A stretch of 64,000 nt of DNA from Tolypeutes matacus (lineage: Eukaryota > Chordata > Mammalia > Cingulata > Chlamyphoridae), in the NCBI GenBank assembly GCA_026826555.1, contig JAKSZT010054304.1:33242721-33306720 (forward strand), given 5' to 3'. The notes beneath the pieces were generated by a model. That model was not told where the DNA came from, did no database searches, and saw nothing but the letters and a program-made list of their open reading frames with translations. Below, piece by piece: positions 23,548 through 35,919 of this stretch. Both the position numbers and the translations under genes were made by a program. Every line of letters begins with the position of its first letter. Position 1 is the first letter of the stretch.

Positions 23548-23919
23548 CTCTAATGGTTGCATGGACTGTATTTTTTTGAAAGTTGCTCACAGCACATGTC
23601 ATAGAAAAATTGTCTCCAAACCTCACAACAGGACATGGAAACAACAAAAAGGTTATATCTTTTGCATCTTCAGTTTCTAAATTTTAGAAATGTTATGAAT
23701 ATGTTGCTAAGCAATGTGCAAATTATTGGCTCTTTTGGATCTTGTATCCTTCGGAAGAAGCTATATTTAACAAGTTGTTTATAATGTATTTTCTTAAATG
23801 CAAAACATCTACAGCACTACTAGAACACCTGGCTTCAGGGTCAGCTAATTAAACCCATTGAACATGTATCTTAAGAATATTTATTTTCCAACTTCAATGT
23901 GTGAGAATATAATGTGTAT

Positions 23920-23960
23920 ATTGTGTATGTGTGTGTATATATATACAGACATATATATGT
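23920..23960 (+). repeat. TG/TA microsatellite
   Basis: Alternating purine-pyrimidine run of TGTGTATG and TATA units, possibly flexible or Z-prone DNA. The surrounding 23560-24330 is otherwise unassigned AT-rich DNA. Confidence 0.75.
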
Positions 23961-24329
23961 ATCACACTATATTTACATGTGTACTTATGCTATATGTTAA
24001 ATTTCCAAATTGTCTATATGTCAACTTCCAAATGATTTACAGGACGAACAGCTGATACCTGTCACCTACCATAGGGGTTGCACTTAACCAGTAACATTAG
24101 AGAAATAAAGCCCATTCACCAATTCTTTGTTAAATTGTAATTTCTACATATTTATGCTAATTTATCAATCATAACTGTTTAATCTAGTTGGATAAATCTT
24201 TCAAAATGATCTAACATTGCAGAAGGGCTTAAGAATCAGAATATTTTTGGTTAAATCCAAAGGTTCTGATGCCACAAAATCTTACCGAAATTCATAAATG
24301 AGGATCATTAATAATTTTTATTTATTAAT

Positions 24330-25480
24330 TCATGTGTTCATGCATTCAATAATAGATTTGCTGAGTAATAACTATATGCTAGGCATTGGTAATAAATAGA
24401 TGAATGTCACAGGGCATATTTATTCAAGACACTTATAGTAGTTTGCACTGATTTATAAACTAATAATGGAAAAAGTTGTGATTTTTTTAAATTAAAATAT
24501 GATTAAAGATTAGAGTTTGAGGAGAATTCTAAAAATTTAGTAGGTGGCTTGTGAAGGAAGAATACAGAGTAGTTACTGAACACAGACTTAGAGGTATAAA
24601 ATTATCTCATGCCTTTGATTAAGCAAAAGTATTACTATTGGCAAGAGAAGAATTTGAGAGGGAAAGCAGAGTCATTAGTGAAGTCAGAAAGATAAAAGAT
24701 ATTTTATACTATGCCATGCCAAATGGCAGTGGGAGAAAGTGACAAACTCTGAGTTGGTAATTGATGATGTCAGTATTGAATTTTAAAATAATTATGTTAG
24801 CTTTAGTGTAAGTGCTGAATTGGAATTGGGGACAGGAGGAATGAAAGATAAGACTGTAAATTTGGAGAACAATTTGGAGATGGTTGAGGCAATTTAAGTG
24901 ATCCCATTAAGAGATTAAAAAAATGGATTAACTAACTCTAGGTGTGGAGAAGAAAGAATGAATAGTAAGAATATTAAAGATGTGTAACTGAGAGAATTTT
25001 ATTACCAATTGGATGGGTTGGTGGATAATGGACATGAGATGTCAAGTATTATTTTCATTAATTCATTAATTCAACAGGTCTTAATTAAATATCTTTTATT
25101 ATGATGCCCTGTGCTAGGTGCTAGAGATGTCAAATTAAATAAACAGGTCAGAACCCAGCTTCGAGATAAAGAGAAGTAAGAGTCATATTATAATAAATCT
25201 TACATGTCAATGCTAAAATATTTGGTCTCTAGCTTGTACTAATGTATTCAGTGAATGGTTTTAAGCATGTTTAGATATAAATATAGAAAGATTATTTGAA
25301 AGACTATTTGGGTAGGATTATGGAAAATAGAATCAGTGATGATTAAAGGGTGGGCATGAGGTAGGAGGCCTTCACAATTTTGTAATAAGAGTTTGAACTA
25401 GAGAAATGGCTGAAAGGGGTTAAATAAGGAGGAAATGGGAGTATTTAGAAAACATAACTGGTTAGTTATATGTGGTAAAG
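24330..25480 (-). mobile_element. Antisense L2 LINE fragments
   Basis: Two antisense L2 3'-end signatures ('ttcattcaacaaatatttattgagc...gtgccaggc'-like text) occur near 24340-24400 and 25060-25130, each followed by degraded antisense L2 sequence. The double start suggests two L2 copies or a rearranged one. L2 is an ancient, inactive CR1-like LINE. Confidence 0.55.
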
Positions 25481-25829
25481 GAAAAGGCATCCTACTGAGT
25501 GAAGCCTAAATTTATGGTTGTAGATGGTTGTGTCATTACCTGGAACAATGAATTCAAGAAAAGAAATTCAGTTAATTTGTAGTCATTTGTGTGGAAAAAT
25601 AATTCAATTTTCCTTCCATGCATATGCCTAGTCATTAAGGTGTCTGTTTTCATAGTCCCTGTTAGATGGACAGGATGCCTCAGAATCCCACAAGCTATAA
25701 TAGATTGGGTGAGGGCTACAGCCCTGACAAAAGATGATGGGACAATCATGATCCTTTTCATAAAATTGTTTAAAGGAGACACTACTTTTGGTCTATTGAA
25801 CTGCATCTGAGAGATTTTAGAAGCTGGTC
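25481..25829. other. Unassigned DNA with overlapping short frames
   Basis: Frames of 104 codons (minus, 25492-25806) and 73 codons (plus, 25589-25810) overlap almost completely on opposite strands, which is typical of chance frames. No family recognised. Confidence 0.45.
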
Positions 25830-26110
25830 CTGAGGCAAGTTTACTCCTACTCTGTAGGAAATATACTGTTTATATTCCCAACAGAAATGCATGCACATGT
25901 ACACCAAAAGGCATGAAGGAATGTTAATTGCGATATTAGTTGTAATAGCTAAGAACTAGAAAGAACATCTTGAGTATTCATCAAAAGTTGAATGGATCAT
26001 TGCATTGTAAATTCTTTATACAGCAAAATAATATGCAGCAATGAAAAGAAGCTATAGCTAGATCCAGCAATATTGATCAATCTCAAAAATATTATATTGA
26101 TTTAGTAAAT
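25830..26110 (+). mobile_element. L1 3'-end fragment, sense (old)
   Basis: Text such as 'gcatgcacatgtacaccaaa', 'tgtaatagctaagaactaga' and 'aaataatatgcagcaatgaa' follows the order of the L1M-type 3' region. 5' truncated and diverged. Confidence 0.65.
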
Positions 26111-26269
26111 CATTCCAAATCAATAAGTTCCAACCGACTTCATTCAAACTTTGTTTATTTTGCAATGATTTACTCTAAAATATATATGGAATAAAAAGGT
26201 CTTCAGAAATCTAAGTAACCCTGAAAAAACAAAAGAAAAGAGATTATTCAGACATTCTTACTAATGACA

Positions 26270-26611
26270 GTAGTCATTACTGCTATTCACTTTCCATTTC
26301 TGATTTCCATGTTATTAGCAAATGAAAGGATGTTACTTGCTGGATCCTTGTTTTAGATAAATTTTGGTCCAAATTTATATAAATGCCTGCACAAAACCTT
26401 CAAGCTCTACTCCCCACTTGCTCATGAATGCCAATGTGCAAGTTGCAGGCTGCTCCAAAAGCTAGCCTTTCCAAGTAAATAATATGAATGAGCACCTTGC
26501 AGACATGCAATGGGTTTGCAGCAGGAGTCAGAAATAAACCTGTTTTAAACCACTGACGTTTTTGAGTTGTTTATTACCACATCATAATCTAACCTGTTCT
26601 GACTGATTCAA
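26270..26611 (+). mobile_element. MaLR-type LTR relic
   Basis: Sense LTR-like relic: 'cactttccatttctgatttc' at the front, 'atgaaaggatgttacttgct' near 26324, and the terminal block 'agaaataaacctgttttaaa', 'ccactgacg', 'cataatctaacctgttctga'. An AATAAA-like signal lies in the terminal block. It separates two L1 pieces. Confidence 0.55.
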
Positions 26612-27800
26612 AAGTCATTGACACAATAAAAGACAAATGGACCAATGGAAAAGCATGGAGAGTTCACAGACAGATATATATATTAAAAAAACATTATGTG
26701 AATACGGTGCACTGTAAATCACCAAGAAAAGGAAGGGTGTTTAAAGTTGGAAAATTGACTCACTGTATGGATGAATATGAAACTAAGATCACATAAAGAC
26801 AGGAAATATATCTGAATTAAAAATCTAAATGAAACAGATGCTACAGTCTTTGGGGAGAATGCAAACCTTGCAGAGTAAAAAAAACTAAATAAATGAAGAA
26901 GAAATATTTAGGAAAAGTAATGTTGGGAAATAACTGTGGCCAAGAATAAGAAATGAACTACTTAAGTAAAACCATCAAAACACAACTCAAGAACCAAAAA
27001 AACATACAAATAATTCTGCAAATCAATAAGAAAAATCCTGTACTCCAAAACAATAATAAACAAAGGGCATATATGCACATTTACCTAAAGAAAAAAAAAA
27101 AAAAAACTAAAAAATTGACAAGAAGAAAATGAGGCACTCAACACCATAGTTTTTAAGAGAATGAAAATTAAAGCAATAATGACATATTCACTTTACCTCT
27201 ATCATGCATGGAAACGTTAGAAATCTGTACAATGCCAAGTGTTGGGGATGTAGAAGCCCTCATTCTCTGCTGTGAGAGTGTGTACTGGTGAGATCATGCA
27301 GGAAAGCAGTCTTGAATTACTTAGTTAAATAATATATACACAAGTCTACTATGGATTACACATCACAGGGAGGTTATCACAAAGGCATTTAAGGGCATAT
27401 GTAAATAGAAGCAAATGAAGAATTGTTTATAGAGTTGGTATTTAGGAAACCACTTGGATCTCCATCTCAGGGAGAATAAATGGGTAAACTTGTGGAGGCA
27501 CACCATGGAATTATGTAGCAGCTGGAAGCAAGAGATTAGAAGTAAACCTAGAAAGATGGATGGTCATAGAAATATAGTCATTATTTTTAAAAAACAAGCT
27601 AAATTCTGTCATATAATTCCATTCACATGTGTGAAATTTCTACATACAAAATAATTAACATTTAAGAAAGAACATAATTGAATAGTAAATACACAATAAG
27701 CACATTAACATGATTACCTAGGTTGAGGTAGGAGTAGAATAGGAGTCAATTACAGGGATAAAATTTTTAAAAAAAGATGAACAAGAAAGGAAAAAATAGT
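26612..27800 (+). mobile_element. L1 ORF2 3' part and 3' end, sense (old)
   Basis: Begins with 'gacacaataaaagacaaatg' and runs through an L1 ORF2 C-terminal-like region into the L1M 3' end: 'tgccaagtgttggggatgta' near 27232, 'ctgctgtgagagtgtgtact' near 27268 and 'ttccattcacatgtgtgaaa' near 27618. No frame survives. Poly(A) at 27092-27108 is internal. Confidence 0.6.
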
Positions 27801-28971
27801 GCTATATTTCAAATGCTGACTATTTGCAAAATGAGAGCTATATATGTGCTATAAGGCACTAAAAGAAATGACCTTCATTAGATTTAACATTTTGAGACTA
27901 GTTTTCATGATCTATATCAACTATCTAAGATAGGGAAATAACAGTATATTGTGATAATAGATGACTGTGTTGCAATTGTTACAGGCAAACCAGTTTGAGC
28001 CAGGTGTTATCAGAGTAATATGTATTCATGAGTTCCAAAGTCTTTCCAGAATTTGGTTTATAATTCTGCAAGACATTTCAAACCTATGTACACATTGTAA
28101 AGGATTTTTTTTCATAATTAAAGCTAATACTTTGCTATGCCCACTCTTAGATTTTATTTAATTCCTTCCTTTTCTACTACCATCTGCCTATTTTACTTAT
28201 CTCCTAAACTTTGGGTCACCCATTCTAATAGGAAGATAGATCCCTATGGTTGGTGTTACAGATGACAGATATTTGCAATAAAAATGTGGAAAAAAACATG
28301 AGGTATGAGTTTACAATCTTACTATATGGTTATAAAACACACAGATGTTAACGCCTATACCATTTACTAACAATTTCATAAACAAAGACAAGAAGAAATG
28401 ACTTAGATGAAGCTGCAGGATACAACCAGGAAGACTGCCTGAATAAAAGTGATTTGTGTGCATGTCTGGGTATGTCTGTTAATGAAACATTACTCCAGGG
28501 AATAGAGTGTTAGATTAAGTCTGACATGTGATACCAACTGAATTCAAAAAATGTGAATTGAAAGGACATCAAGAAAACAAAGAGGATCCGCGTGAGATTG
28601 ATTTATGTCTCACGTGAACAACACCTGTGAAACCAGTGAGTATGAGGAAAAATAGCCAATTTGGAAGTGAAAGTATTACCTCTTCTAATGTAGGAGTTCT
28701 GGAGAAATGAATGTAATCTGCAATGATTAAAAGTTGCCATTTAAATAAATATCCATAGAATGATTGTATTTCACAGGACATTGCTAGTCAATTTTACGTG
28801 ATACAAGAAAAAGGGAAGAACACATTCAAGAGGAACCAAAGTTTAACATGCAACAGAATACATTACATATCAAAATAAAATACCATATTCACCCACCACG
28901 AAGGATAAGGGAAAAATAGAGCTATTAGTAATATACAATGAAAGTTTTAAACTTGAGAAACAAAAGAGCAC

Positions 28972-29265
28972 TTAACTGTTGTCCCAGATATTTCTAATTG
29001 TTCTGAAGATGTAATAGATTTCACACTTATAATAACACAGATAATGGAGAAATGTGATGTGAAATTCGAACTCTGCAGTTACCATTTCATGTCCTGAATT
29101 GTTCATTACAGTGTTTGATAACACATTAGTAATCTGCTTTTCTATAACGTTTCTCTCACTTCTTTCATATAAGAAATATACTACTGACAAAACTTCATAC
29201 TCATCCACCTCTTCTTGTAAAAGCACGCTATTATTTGTGTCTTGTACATCATAAAATTTAAACAC
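28972..29265 (-). other. Orphan 97-codon open frame, function unknown
   Basis: Minus-strand frame starting M-F-K-F-Y-D-V-Q-D, with a Glu-rich patch (L-Q-E-E-V-D-E-Y-E, about residues 16-24) and a basic patch (Y-E-R-S-E-R-N, about 33-39). It is not Phe/Leu/Ser-biased like simple-repeat frames and lies in DNA with no recognised repeat. Against a gene: its flanks show no good splice sites and no promoter is evident. It could be a chance frame, an old exon or a retrocopy piece. Confidence 0.15.
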
Positions 29266-29659
29266 ACAGACTTTAACTTAGTGTCAGATTTCTGGAACCA
29301 AGATACTACAACCAGATATAACCCTGTTTGATGTCACATTCTATTTTATTCTCATTTCAATCAACACTTTCTTTATCTTATGTCTAAATAATAGCCCTAG
29401 ATATATATTTATCATTAAACATCTTTTCCAGATTTCTTTCTTTTGAATGAAATTGATTTGAAATATCAACCATAGAAAACAATAAAATAACTAAATGAGG
29501 GACTTAAGAATGAAAGTATGTTCTAGTGGATCAAAAAAATAACTTGGATCAGAATATTCTGAATGTATTCTCACCATCAGTAGTTTTCCATCTTTTCTCA
29601 CATGATAGGTTAATATAAGAATTATTTTTAAAATACATAAATTCTATAATGCAATATAT

Positions 29660-29705
29660 ATGTATTGCAATATATACACACACACACGTGTATATGTATA
29701 TATGA
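29660..29705 (+). repeat. CA/TA microsatellite
   Basis: Compound alternating tract of CA, TG and TA units, preceded by a near-palindromic 'gcaatatatatgtattgc'. Confidence 0.75.
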
Positions 29706-30446
29706 TTCAGTTGCCCTAATCAAGAATAGAGACATGTATGTTTTGCTCACTGATGCTATTTTTAGTACTGACAACCTTAACTACAGCTGCAAACTTTTGA
29801 AAGAGAAAAAACTTTTATGTTAATATAATCCATTTTCATATGTCTATATCTTAAAGATAATTGCTAAACATAATTGGGACCATGACAATCTAATGCTAAG
29901 GGGAAAATATTGTCAAGATAAAATCAAATCAGGAAGCAGAACGTCAGGCGACAACCAAGAGTGACATCGTTATTTGGCAAGTGCTTCTACGTAAACAGGA
30001 ATATTTTCCTCCCTCAAATAAAAGCAGATGATTCTGCTACAGAATGAGACAGATTTCTGCATCTTTAATCTCACCTAATTTTTAGTACTAGCATTCATGT
30101 TCACTTTAAATGTCTTGCAAAATATCTAACATCCCTGAATCTTATTTCTTCCAAGAGCACAAATTAAAAATGAATAGAATAAATCCATTCCTCAAAAACA
30201 ATACACATAAAGTGACAAAATGCAAGGAAAGAAAAATTACTGTAAATCATGTTCTGTGTCTAAATGTAATTTATATAGATGGCAAGTTACTGACGCTGCT
30301 GCATTTTGATAACAGGAGGAAATACATGATTATATTTCAGCATAAATGGGCTATCCTCTCTTATACTACTTTACACCTAAAAATTGAGCCTTTTGTTTTT
30401 GCGTGCTTTTGTAGAGATGGTTTTCTTTTATATAAAATCTGTCAGG

Positions 30447-30664
30447 TAGAGCTTAGTGATTGACAGTCTCTGCAGTCAAACTCTTGGGTTTAGAAACCTG
30501 GTCAGTAACTTGTTAGATATGTGATCTTGAGCAAGTTCCTTCTGTGTCTCAGCTTCTTCATCTGTAAAATGGAGCTCATAATAGTTTCTACCTCAGGGGT
30601 CTTTTAAGGGATAAATGAAATAATCAAATGAGGCATCTGGTAAGAGCTCAATAAATGTAACCTA
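30447..30664 (+). repeat. MIR SINE, near full length, sense
   Basis: The best-preserved MIR in the window. In order: 'tctctgcagtcaaactcttg', 'gtgatcttgagcaagttcct', 'cttcttcatctgtaaaatgg', 'cctcaggggtcttttaaggg' and 'agagctcaataaatg'. The core region is intact in outline. MIR cores are sometimes co-opted as enhancers; no such evidence here. Confidence 0.92.
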
Positions 30665-33600
30665 TTCATAAAGTTGTTTAATTTAGATTAGGAAAGAGCT
30701 ACAAAGATCTAACTATAATGATAGCAAGAATCAAAATAAATATCATAATAGATTTACTAGCAATATTTTACAGCACATTTAATTCTTTCCAGATAAATAG
30801 GCTCAAGGAAGCCCAAACTGATGAGTTGATCACTGAAGAATGAGTAAGTTTCCAAAAGATAGAGATAAGGCAAGAGTCTTAGAGAATGGCATTAAAAGTT
30901 ATAAGGTTACATGAGTATATGACACACTCAGAAAACATTTTATAATCTCATAAAAGTGGGAAGTATTTTTAAAAAGAAGCGTTTTTACTTGATTAATGGA
31001 TTTATTTTCTTTGAAATAGTGGTGTTAAAACAAATGAATTCACTGGTCATGTTGCCCCCCTTTTCTTTGCTCAGTCTTCTTATTTTTCTCTATTAAAATT
31101 CCACTATTAGTGAGAAATGACAAATGTCTTTCAGTCCAGCACATAGATAAAATTCTGGCAGAATCACAGAAACTTTTTGTTAGTTAAGAGTTCCTGAAAA
31201 AATGGTAACTGGTAGAATTGCTGAACTTCAGCAGCCATTAGGAAGTCTGACTGAAGTTCTCTCAGCAGAACTTCATCAACTCAGATAATGATTTCAATAC
31301 TGCTATTTGCAGTATTCTGGGCTCACTGTGACCTGCTTCCTTCCTCTTTAAGAGATGTGTCAGTGAGCATGCATTTTTCAGAGTGCAGATATAGAACCTG
31401 AAGCAAAAATCTTGTAAAATCAAGAAAGGCATGTGGAGTTTCTTTTTGAGAAGTAGCAAAATAAGTCTACAATATATGGCTATAAACTCATTTATTGAAG
31501 CTTTCGTTTGAGAATGGAATAACTAGGACTGTAAGATGGAGTCTTGGTGAGAAAACCTAGATAGAGCTCTGAGCACAAACTGTTTATTTCCAGTTTCTTC
31601 AAAAAATAAGGCTGCCCACAAATCTAAGGTAAAAGAATCTCCAACATTACCATGACAGCCAACAACAGCTGCTACTGGTATCTGGGAATTAGGTGCAGCT
31701 TGTAACTACTTCCTGTCTGAGATAGATGGTATGGATTTTAATAAAATGTTTGAATTCACTTAAGCCTTTGACACCGTGAAGGTTAAGTGGCCATTAAAAT
31801 GGGAAGGTTCAATGTGTTATTTTAGTACACAGACAAAAAAAAATGCATCTACTACAAAACGTAATCCATTAGGCTAATGATCTATGCTGAGGTGGCAAAA
31901 ATATATTAGAGAGGTGATTCATTGATTCTGTCAAACTTTTCTATGTCAACCTACATTTTCAAAGAGATGCAATGTTCATTTTTCTTTGGATTACTCTGCA
32001 GTTATGAGACACTTAATTTCTCTGACAAAAAAAGCATTCTCAAAGGCAAGCCCAGAAGAATTGCAAAGAATTGTCAACATCTTCATGCAATATATCCTAA
32101 CCCCAGCATATCTCACTTCTTTAACAGGTGCATTTTTAATTTTTTTTCTAGCAATGACAACTCCTTTTTGGCAGTACTTTTGTTTCTGATATGTAAACCA
32201 AACAACAAGAAGGGTAACAAAACTGGCTTCTTAAGATTTGGCTTGGATGCAATATAAGAAAATAAATATTTTTCAAACGTCCTTAAAGAATCTTTCCCAA
32301 ACAAGCCCTAATTAGTCTTGGAAATTAATAGCTTGCACAAGGAAATGTGATCTAAGCTGAAGTACACCCAGCTCTATCACGCATGGCAAATATCAGAGAT
32401 GTACATAAACTAGTATATCTTAGACTTACTGCATGTGTGTGAGAGACGAAAGGAAGAAGGTACTGCATGTTGTCAGTTCTGGCTGTCATAGTGGACAAGC
32501 ATCTTCATCAACATAGGCTTGTGAGTTTTGAGTCTAGTGACAACAATGTGAAAGCAAGTTCATCCACATCAGAGGAAATGTGGACTCCTGGCTTCCTGTA
32601 ATCTGTAGCAGTCCTACTGCCCAGATAGTGTAGGTGCTGAGCAATACGATTTCCCTTTTATTCATCTAAGCTGGCTATGGCAGGAGCTTACTACTCATTT
32701 AATACCAGGATAACCTCACCTGCCTCTCTTTTTTTATTTTTTCAACTCTTTCACAGTTTGCAACGAATTACTTAAATTAAGTTTCCTCTGTTTGAAATTC
32801 TGATAGTGGTTTTCGCTTTTTTACTAAACTGATGAATAAAATGATTTTTCAATTAACTATGAAACCTCAAATTTTTTCATCTAAGAAAACTGGGATTTTA
32901 GATGCTATTTGCTTATGAAAATATTTCCCTATCTATTCTTTTGTATTTATTATATTTCTTATCTTTTTCCTGTATTTTTAGGAATTTTTCCATTTAGTCA
33001 ACAAGAAAGCCCAAGTCAAATTGAAGTTTAAAAAGTAGCTTTTTGGCTCATTTATTGAAAATTTCAGATCAGAATCATTAGGTTTGCTTTATTAATCAAA
33101 AACACTACTCAAACATCCATTCTTTGCTTTTAAAGGCAACCTGAGAAAAATCCAGGCTCTTACATTAAAGTACAGCAGTTCCAAGCCTCACGTCCTCCTA
33201 GGAACCTCATGTATGGTGGATGTTTACATCACATGCCTACTACTGGATCAAATACTTTTAGTATGGAATGTGATATACTGACTATTTTAGCCAAGGGGGT
33301 TCACCCCAGAAACTTAGGTAGAAGGCAATTCCTACCAAAAAAGTATAAGGTTGCAGGAGTTACACCCTTATCATTCATATAGGAATGCTGGTCAGTAAAT
33401 GACAGCTGTGTGTTACACCATGTGCCCTGCCAACAAATTATACAATTGTAAATAATCTATAAGTGTCTCTTCTTAGAGAGCCTCAGGACCTGCCTAGCAG
33501 GCCTAAGTAAAAATTAACTATGGTTTCTACCTCAAAGAGTGATCACAGAACTCTAAACTGAAGAAATGTATGAATTAAAACATATTACTGAAATAAATAT

Positions 33601-33714
33601 CTCTTTTGTAGCTAGAATAACAACATGAAAAACTTGGTATTACTGCTTTCCATGACAGAATATTAATTGTTCCTAAATCCTTCTACTCCTTTTTCTAAAA
33701 GTGATTGATATTTA
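30665..33714. other. Unassigned DNA, 3 kb
   Basis: No recognised repeat or gene. Frames such as 31922-32257 (111 codons) and 31986-32189 overlap each other and a minus frame and have no known domain. The parts 31020-31460 and 32330-32700 are less AT-rich and might hold conserved non-coding sequence or unrecognised ERV text. Confidence 0.45.
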
Positions 33715-34020
33715 TGAGATACTTCCTTTCCCTTGTAGCTAGGTGAGACCATGTGAACAGTTCCACACCAGTGAAAACTGAACAGAAGTGTTCTGTGAAA
33801 CTTTTGGACAATATCCTTGAAAAGAAATAACTTCCTATGGGTTGGAACACAGATCTGGATTTGAGACAACAACAAGCATGCAAATAAAGATTATATTTTA
33901 GCTGAAGGAAGCAGAGTCCCTGAAAGGCCACATGGATCAGACCATCCTCTCCAAACTAGAGCCCCCAGCTACAGAGTGTTACATGGAGAAGAAATACCCT
34001 TCTGTCTTATTATAAGGAGC
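33715..34020 (+). mobile_element. MaLR-like LTR relic
   Basis: Sense relic: 'cccttgtagctaggtgagac' at 33730, then 'aaaggccacatggatcagac' near 33921, 'gagtgttacatggagaagaa' near 33974 and 'cccttctgtcttat'. Same broad type as 42040-42345. Confidence 0.5.
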
Positions 34021-34082
34021 CTAGTCTTCACTCTTTGGCAGAGTTGCCCTAAATGGTAGACACTAGCCATAAGCCTCTACTG

Positions 34083-34262
34083 AATTATTTCATTTATTCC
34101 TCATAACAACTATCAGGTATTTTTAGTAAAATATCCAATTTACAGATGTTGACATAAAAATGCAAAGATGATAGCAAGTTATCACACTTTTATGCTGTAG
34201 AGCTGGTAAGGAAACCAAAGTAATTTAACTTAAGAATCCAAGCACTTTACTAGTGTTCTGTA
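34083..34262 (-). repeat. MIR SINE, antisense
   Basis: Antisense MIR order: 'catttattcctcataacaac', 'atttacagatgttgacat', 'agagctggtaag' and a terminal degraded part. Diverged. Confidence 0.6.
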
Positions 34263-34299
34263 CTAGATAAACAGTTGTGGAACACAGATTCTTTAAAAA

Positions 34300-34790
34300 T
34301 TAAGTCCTCATAGAAATCAGGAAAGGCTTAACTAAGAAGGTAATATTTAAGCTGGGTATAAATAATTTATAGTCAATATGTGGAGGAGACTATTTCAGGC
34401 AATGAAAGAAATCTGACATTACAAGGTTTGGAACCGTATAATTCACAGCAATGTTGGGGGTTGGTGGAGGCAGTGTAGGGATGAAGAATGGTGAGCACAG
34501 GGAATGGCAAGGGGTGAAACTAGAAAGGTAGATTGCAATCTTATTGGGCCCATGTTTAAAGGGCCTATGTGCCATGTTAAGGAGGGTGCATCTTTTCATG
34601 CAGTAAATGAAACACCAACAGAGATTTATAAGGACAGGTGGGGAAGGGATACATTTAATTCTTGCAACAATCTGGTGATGACAACACAAGTTAAGAAATT
34701 GGTTGATAATCCAACTGATATAAGAAATGGGGATACGGTAGTGGGAAGAGGAAAGAGAAACCAAAGAAAAGAAATTTTTTTAAAAATAGA
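34300..34790 (-). mobile_element. Antisense L2 LINE fragment
   Basis: Antisense L2 text: 'aaaggcttaactaagaaggt', 'aatatttaagctgggtataa' near 34348, then 'ggaatggcaaggggtgaaac' near 34501 and 'catgttaaggagggtgc'. The long minus frame here (34390-34764, 124 codons) lies in the L2 and is a decayed, non-functional frame. Confidence 0.6.
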
Positions 34791-34894
34791 ATCTGACTAG
34801 ATAGAGAAGGCAAGAGAGACGTAGACACCAAGCTAATTCCAGTTATTCTGACTAGGGCAGAATATATTGTGATGTAATTAACAGGAGCAAGAGA

Positions 34895-34945
34895 ATTGTA
34901 AAAAAAAAAAAAAAAAAAAGAAGAAGAAGAAGAAGCAGCAGAAGA
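34895..34945 (+). repeat. (A)n(GAA)n(GCA) tract
   Basis: About 20 A, then GAA triplets and two GCA units: a purine-only stretch apart from the GCA cytosines, with the pattern of a microsatellite arising from a poly(A). Confidence 0.9.
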
Positions 34946-34949
34946 AAGC

Positions 34950-35919
34950 ATAAGGATTTTCCTATAAAAGACATTCAAATATTTGAAAAATTGAATTTGC
35001 AAAATCTGTCAATTCTAAACTGACCAAACAATTTTTCCTCTCTCTGCTTCTGTTTTAGAATATGTATTTGCCTTTCTTCCCTCCCATTTCTCAGTCTCAC
35101 TAAATGGGTGCTCTATCAATACATTGTAAATGAACATATGGAATATGTAAGACAGACCAAGGTAAAAGTTTGGTTGGAAAACTTCAAGGAGTCTAAAGTA
35201 TTTTTTGGTGCCTCAACACTGTGAAAGAACCTGAAACATTTCCCTGAATGTCAACAGTAAAACTCATGTTCTATAAGGCATGATCCAAAGAATTTCAGAG
35301 TTGTAGTTTTGGAAAAGGACCATGTAGATAATTTAGTTTAAGCTATGAAGCAGTGTATGTCTCCCTTTTTCAGAAGTGCTCCCTAAAAAAAATTACACTA
35401 CAGGCTAGTATCTCTTAAAGTCTCTATAACACACCCATAAAAAAGGGGAAAGGAGCTGAGACAAGGAGAAAGCTGTGGAACAATAACAAATGGTGACACT
35501 AGGAGGAACTTGCAGGAAGGGATAAGATTGAGAAGCTAATTATACATCATACCAGGCTTTTTTCCAATAGTTCAGAAACCACAGCTTATTGTGTTCCAAA
35601 CAACTGGTCACCTACCCTGTTTGGATTACTTCTACCACTATAATTAATAGAAAGTTCTTCCTTATATAGAAATAAGTCTGCTTCTGTATAAAATTAAAAC
35701 TTTTTCTGATCCAAAGGATGGAAAATACAACATGTATTATTATTTTCATGACAGAATTATAAACAAAGAGACAAAGAATCATGGATTTTATGGAATTGAT
35801 TCATTAATTAAGGAAATGAAGAGATAATTTCATTAAATAAAATGTCTCTGAATCATTAGTATCTAATACAGTATCAGAAAGCATAACAAATATGTGTGGC
35901 TTAGTTTTTGCTTTTGCTT
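34950..35919. other. Mostly unassigned DNA
   Basis: AT-rich. The only repeat-like text is at 35275-35420 ('agaatttcagagttgtagtt', 'ggaccatgtagataatt'), which resembles an antisense L2 3' tail. Confidence 0.45.

Larger units (their letters stand above)
27801..30446. other. Unassigned AT-rich DNA, 2.6 kb
   Basis: The first large stretch without a recognisable repeat. It holds a CA/TA microsatellite (29660-29705) and a 97-codon minus frame (28972-29265), which is treated as a finding. No exon structure or CpG-rich promoter is visible. The plus frame 30110-30463 (117 codons) is Lys/Ile/Phe-rich with no recognised domain and runs into the MIR element, so I regard it as chance. Confidence 0.5.

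Noticed and set aside
34390..34764. A 124-codon minus-strand frame
   Set aside because: It coincides with an antisense L2; no intact RT motif is visible and flanking frames are broken.
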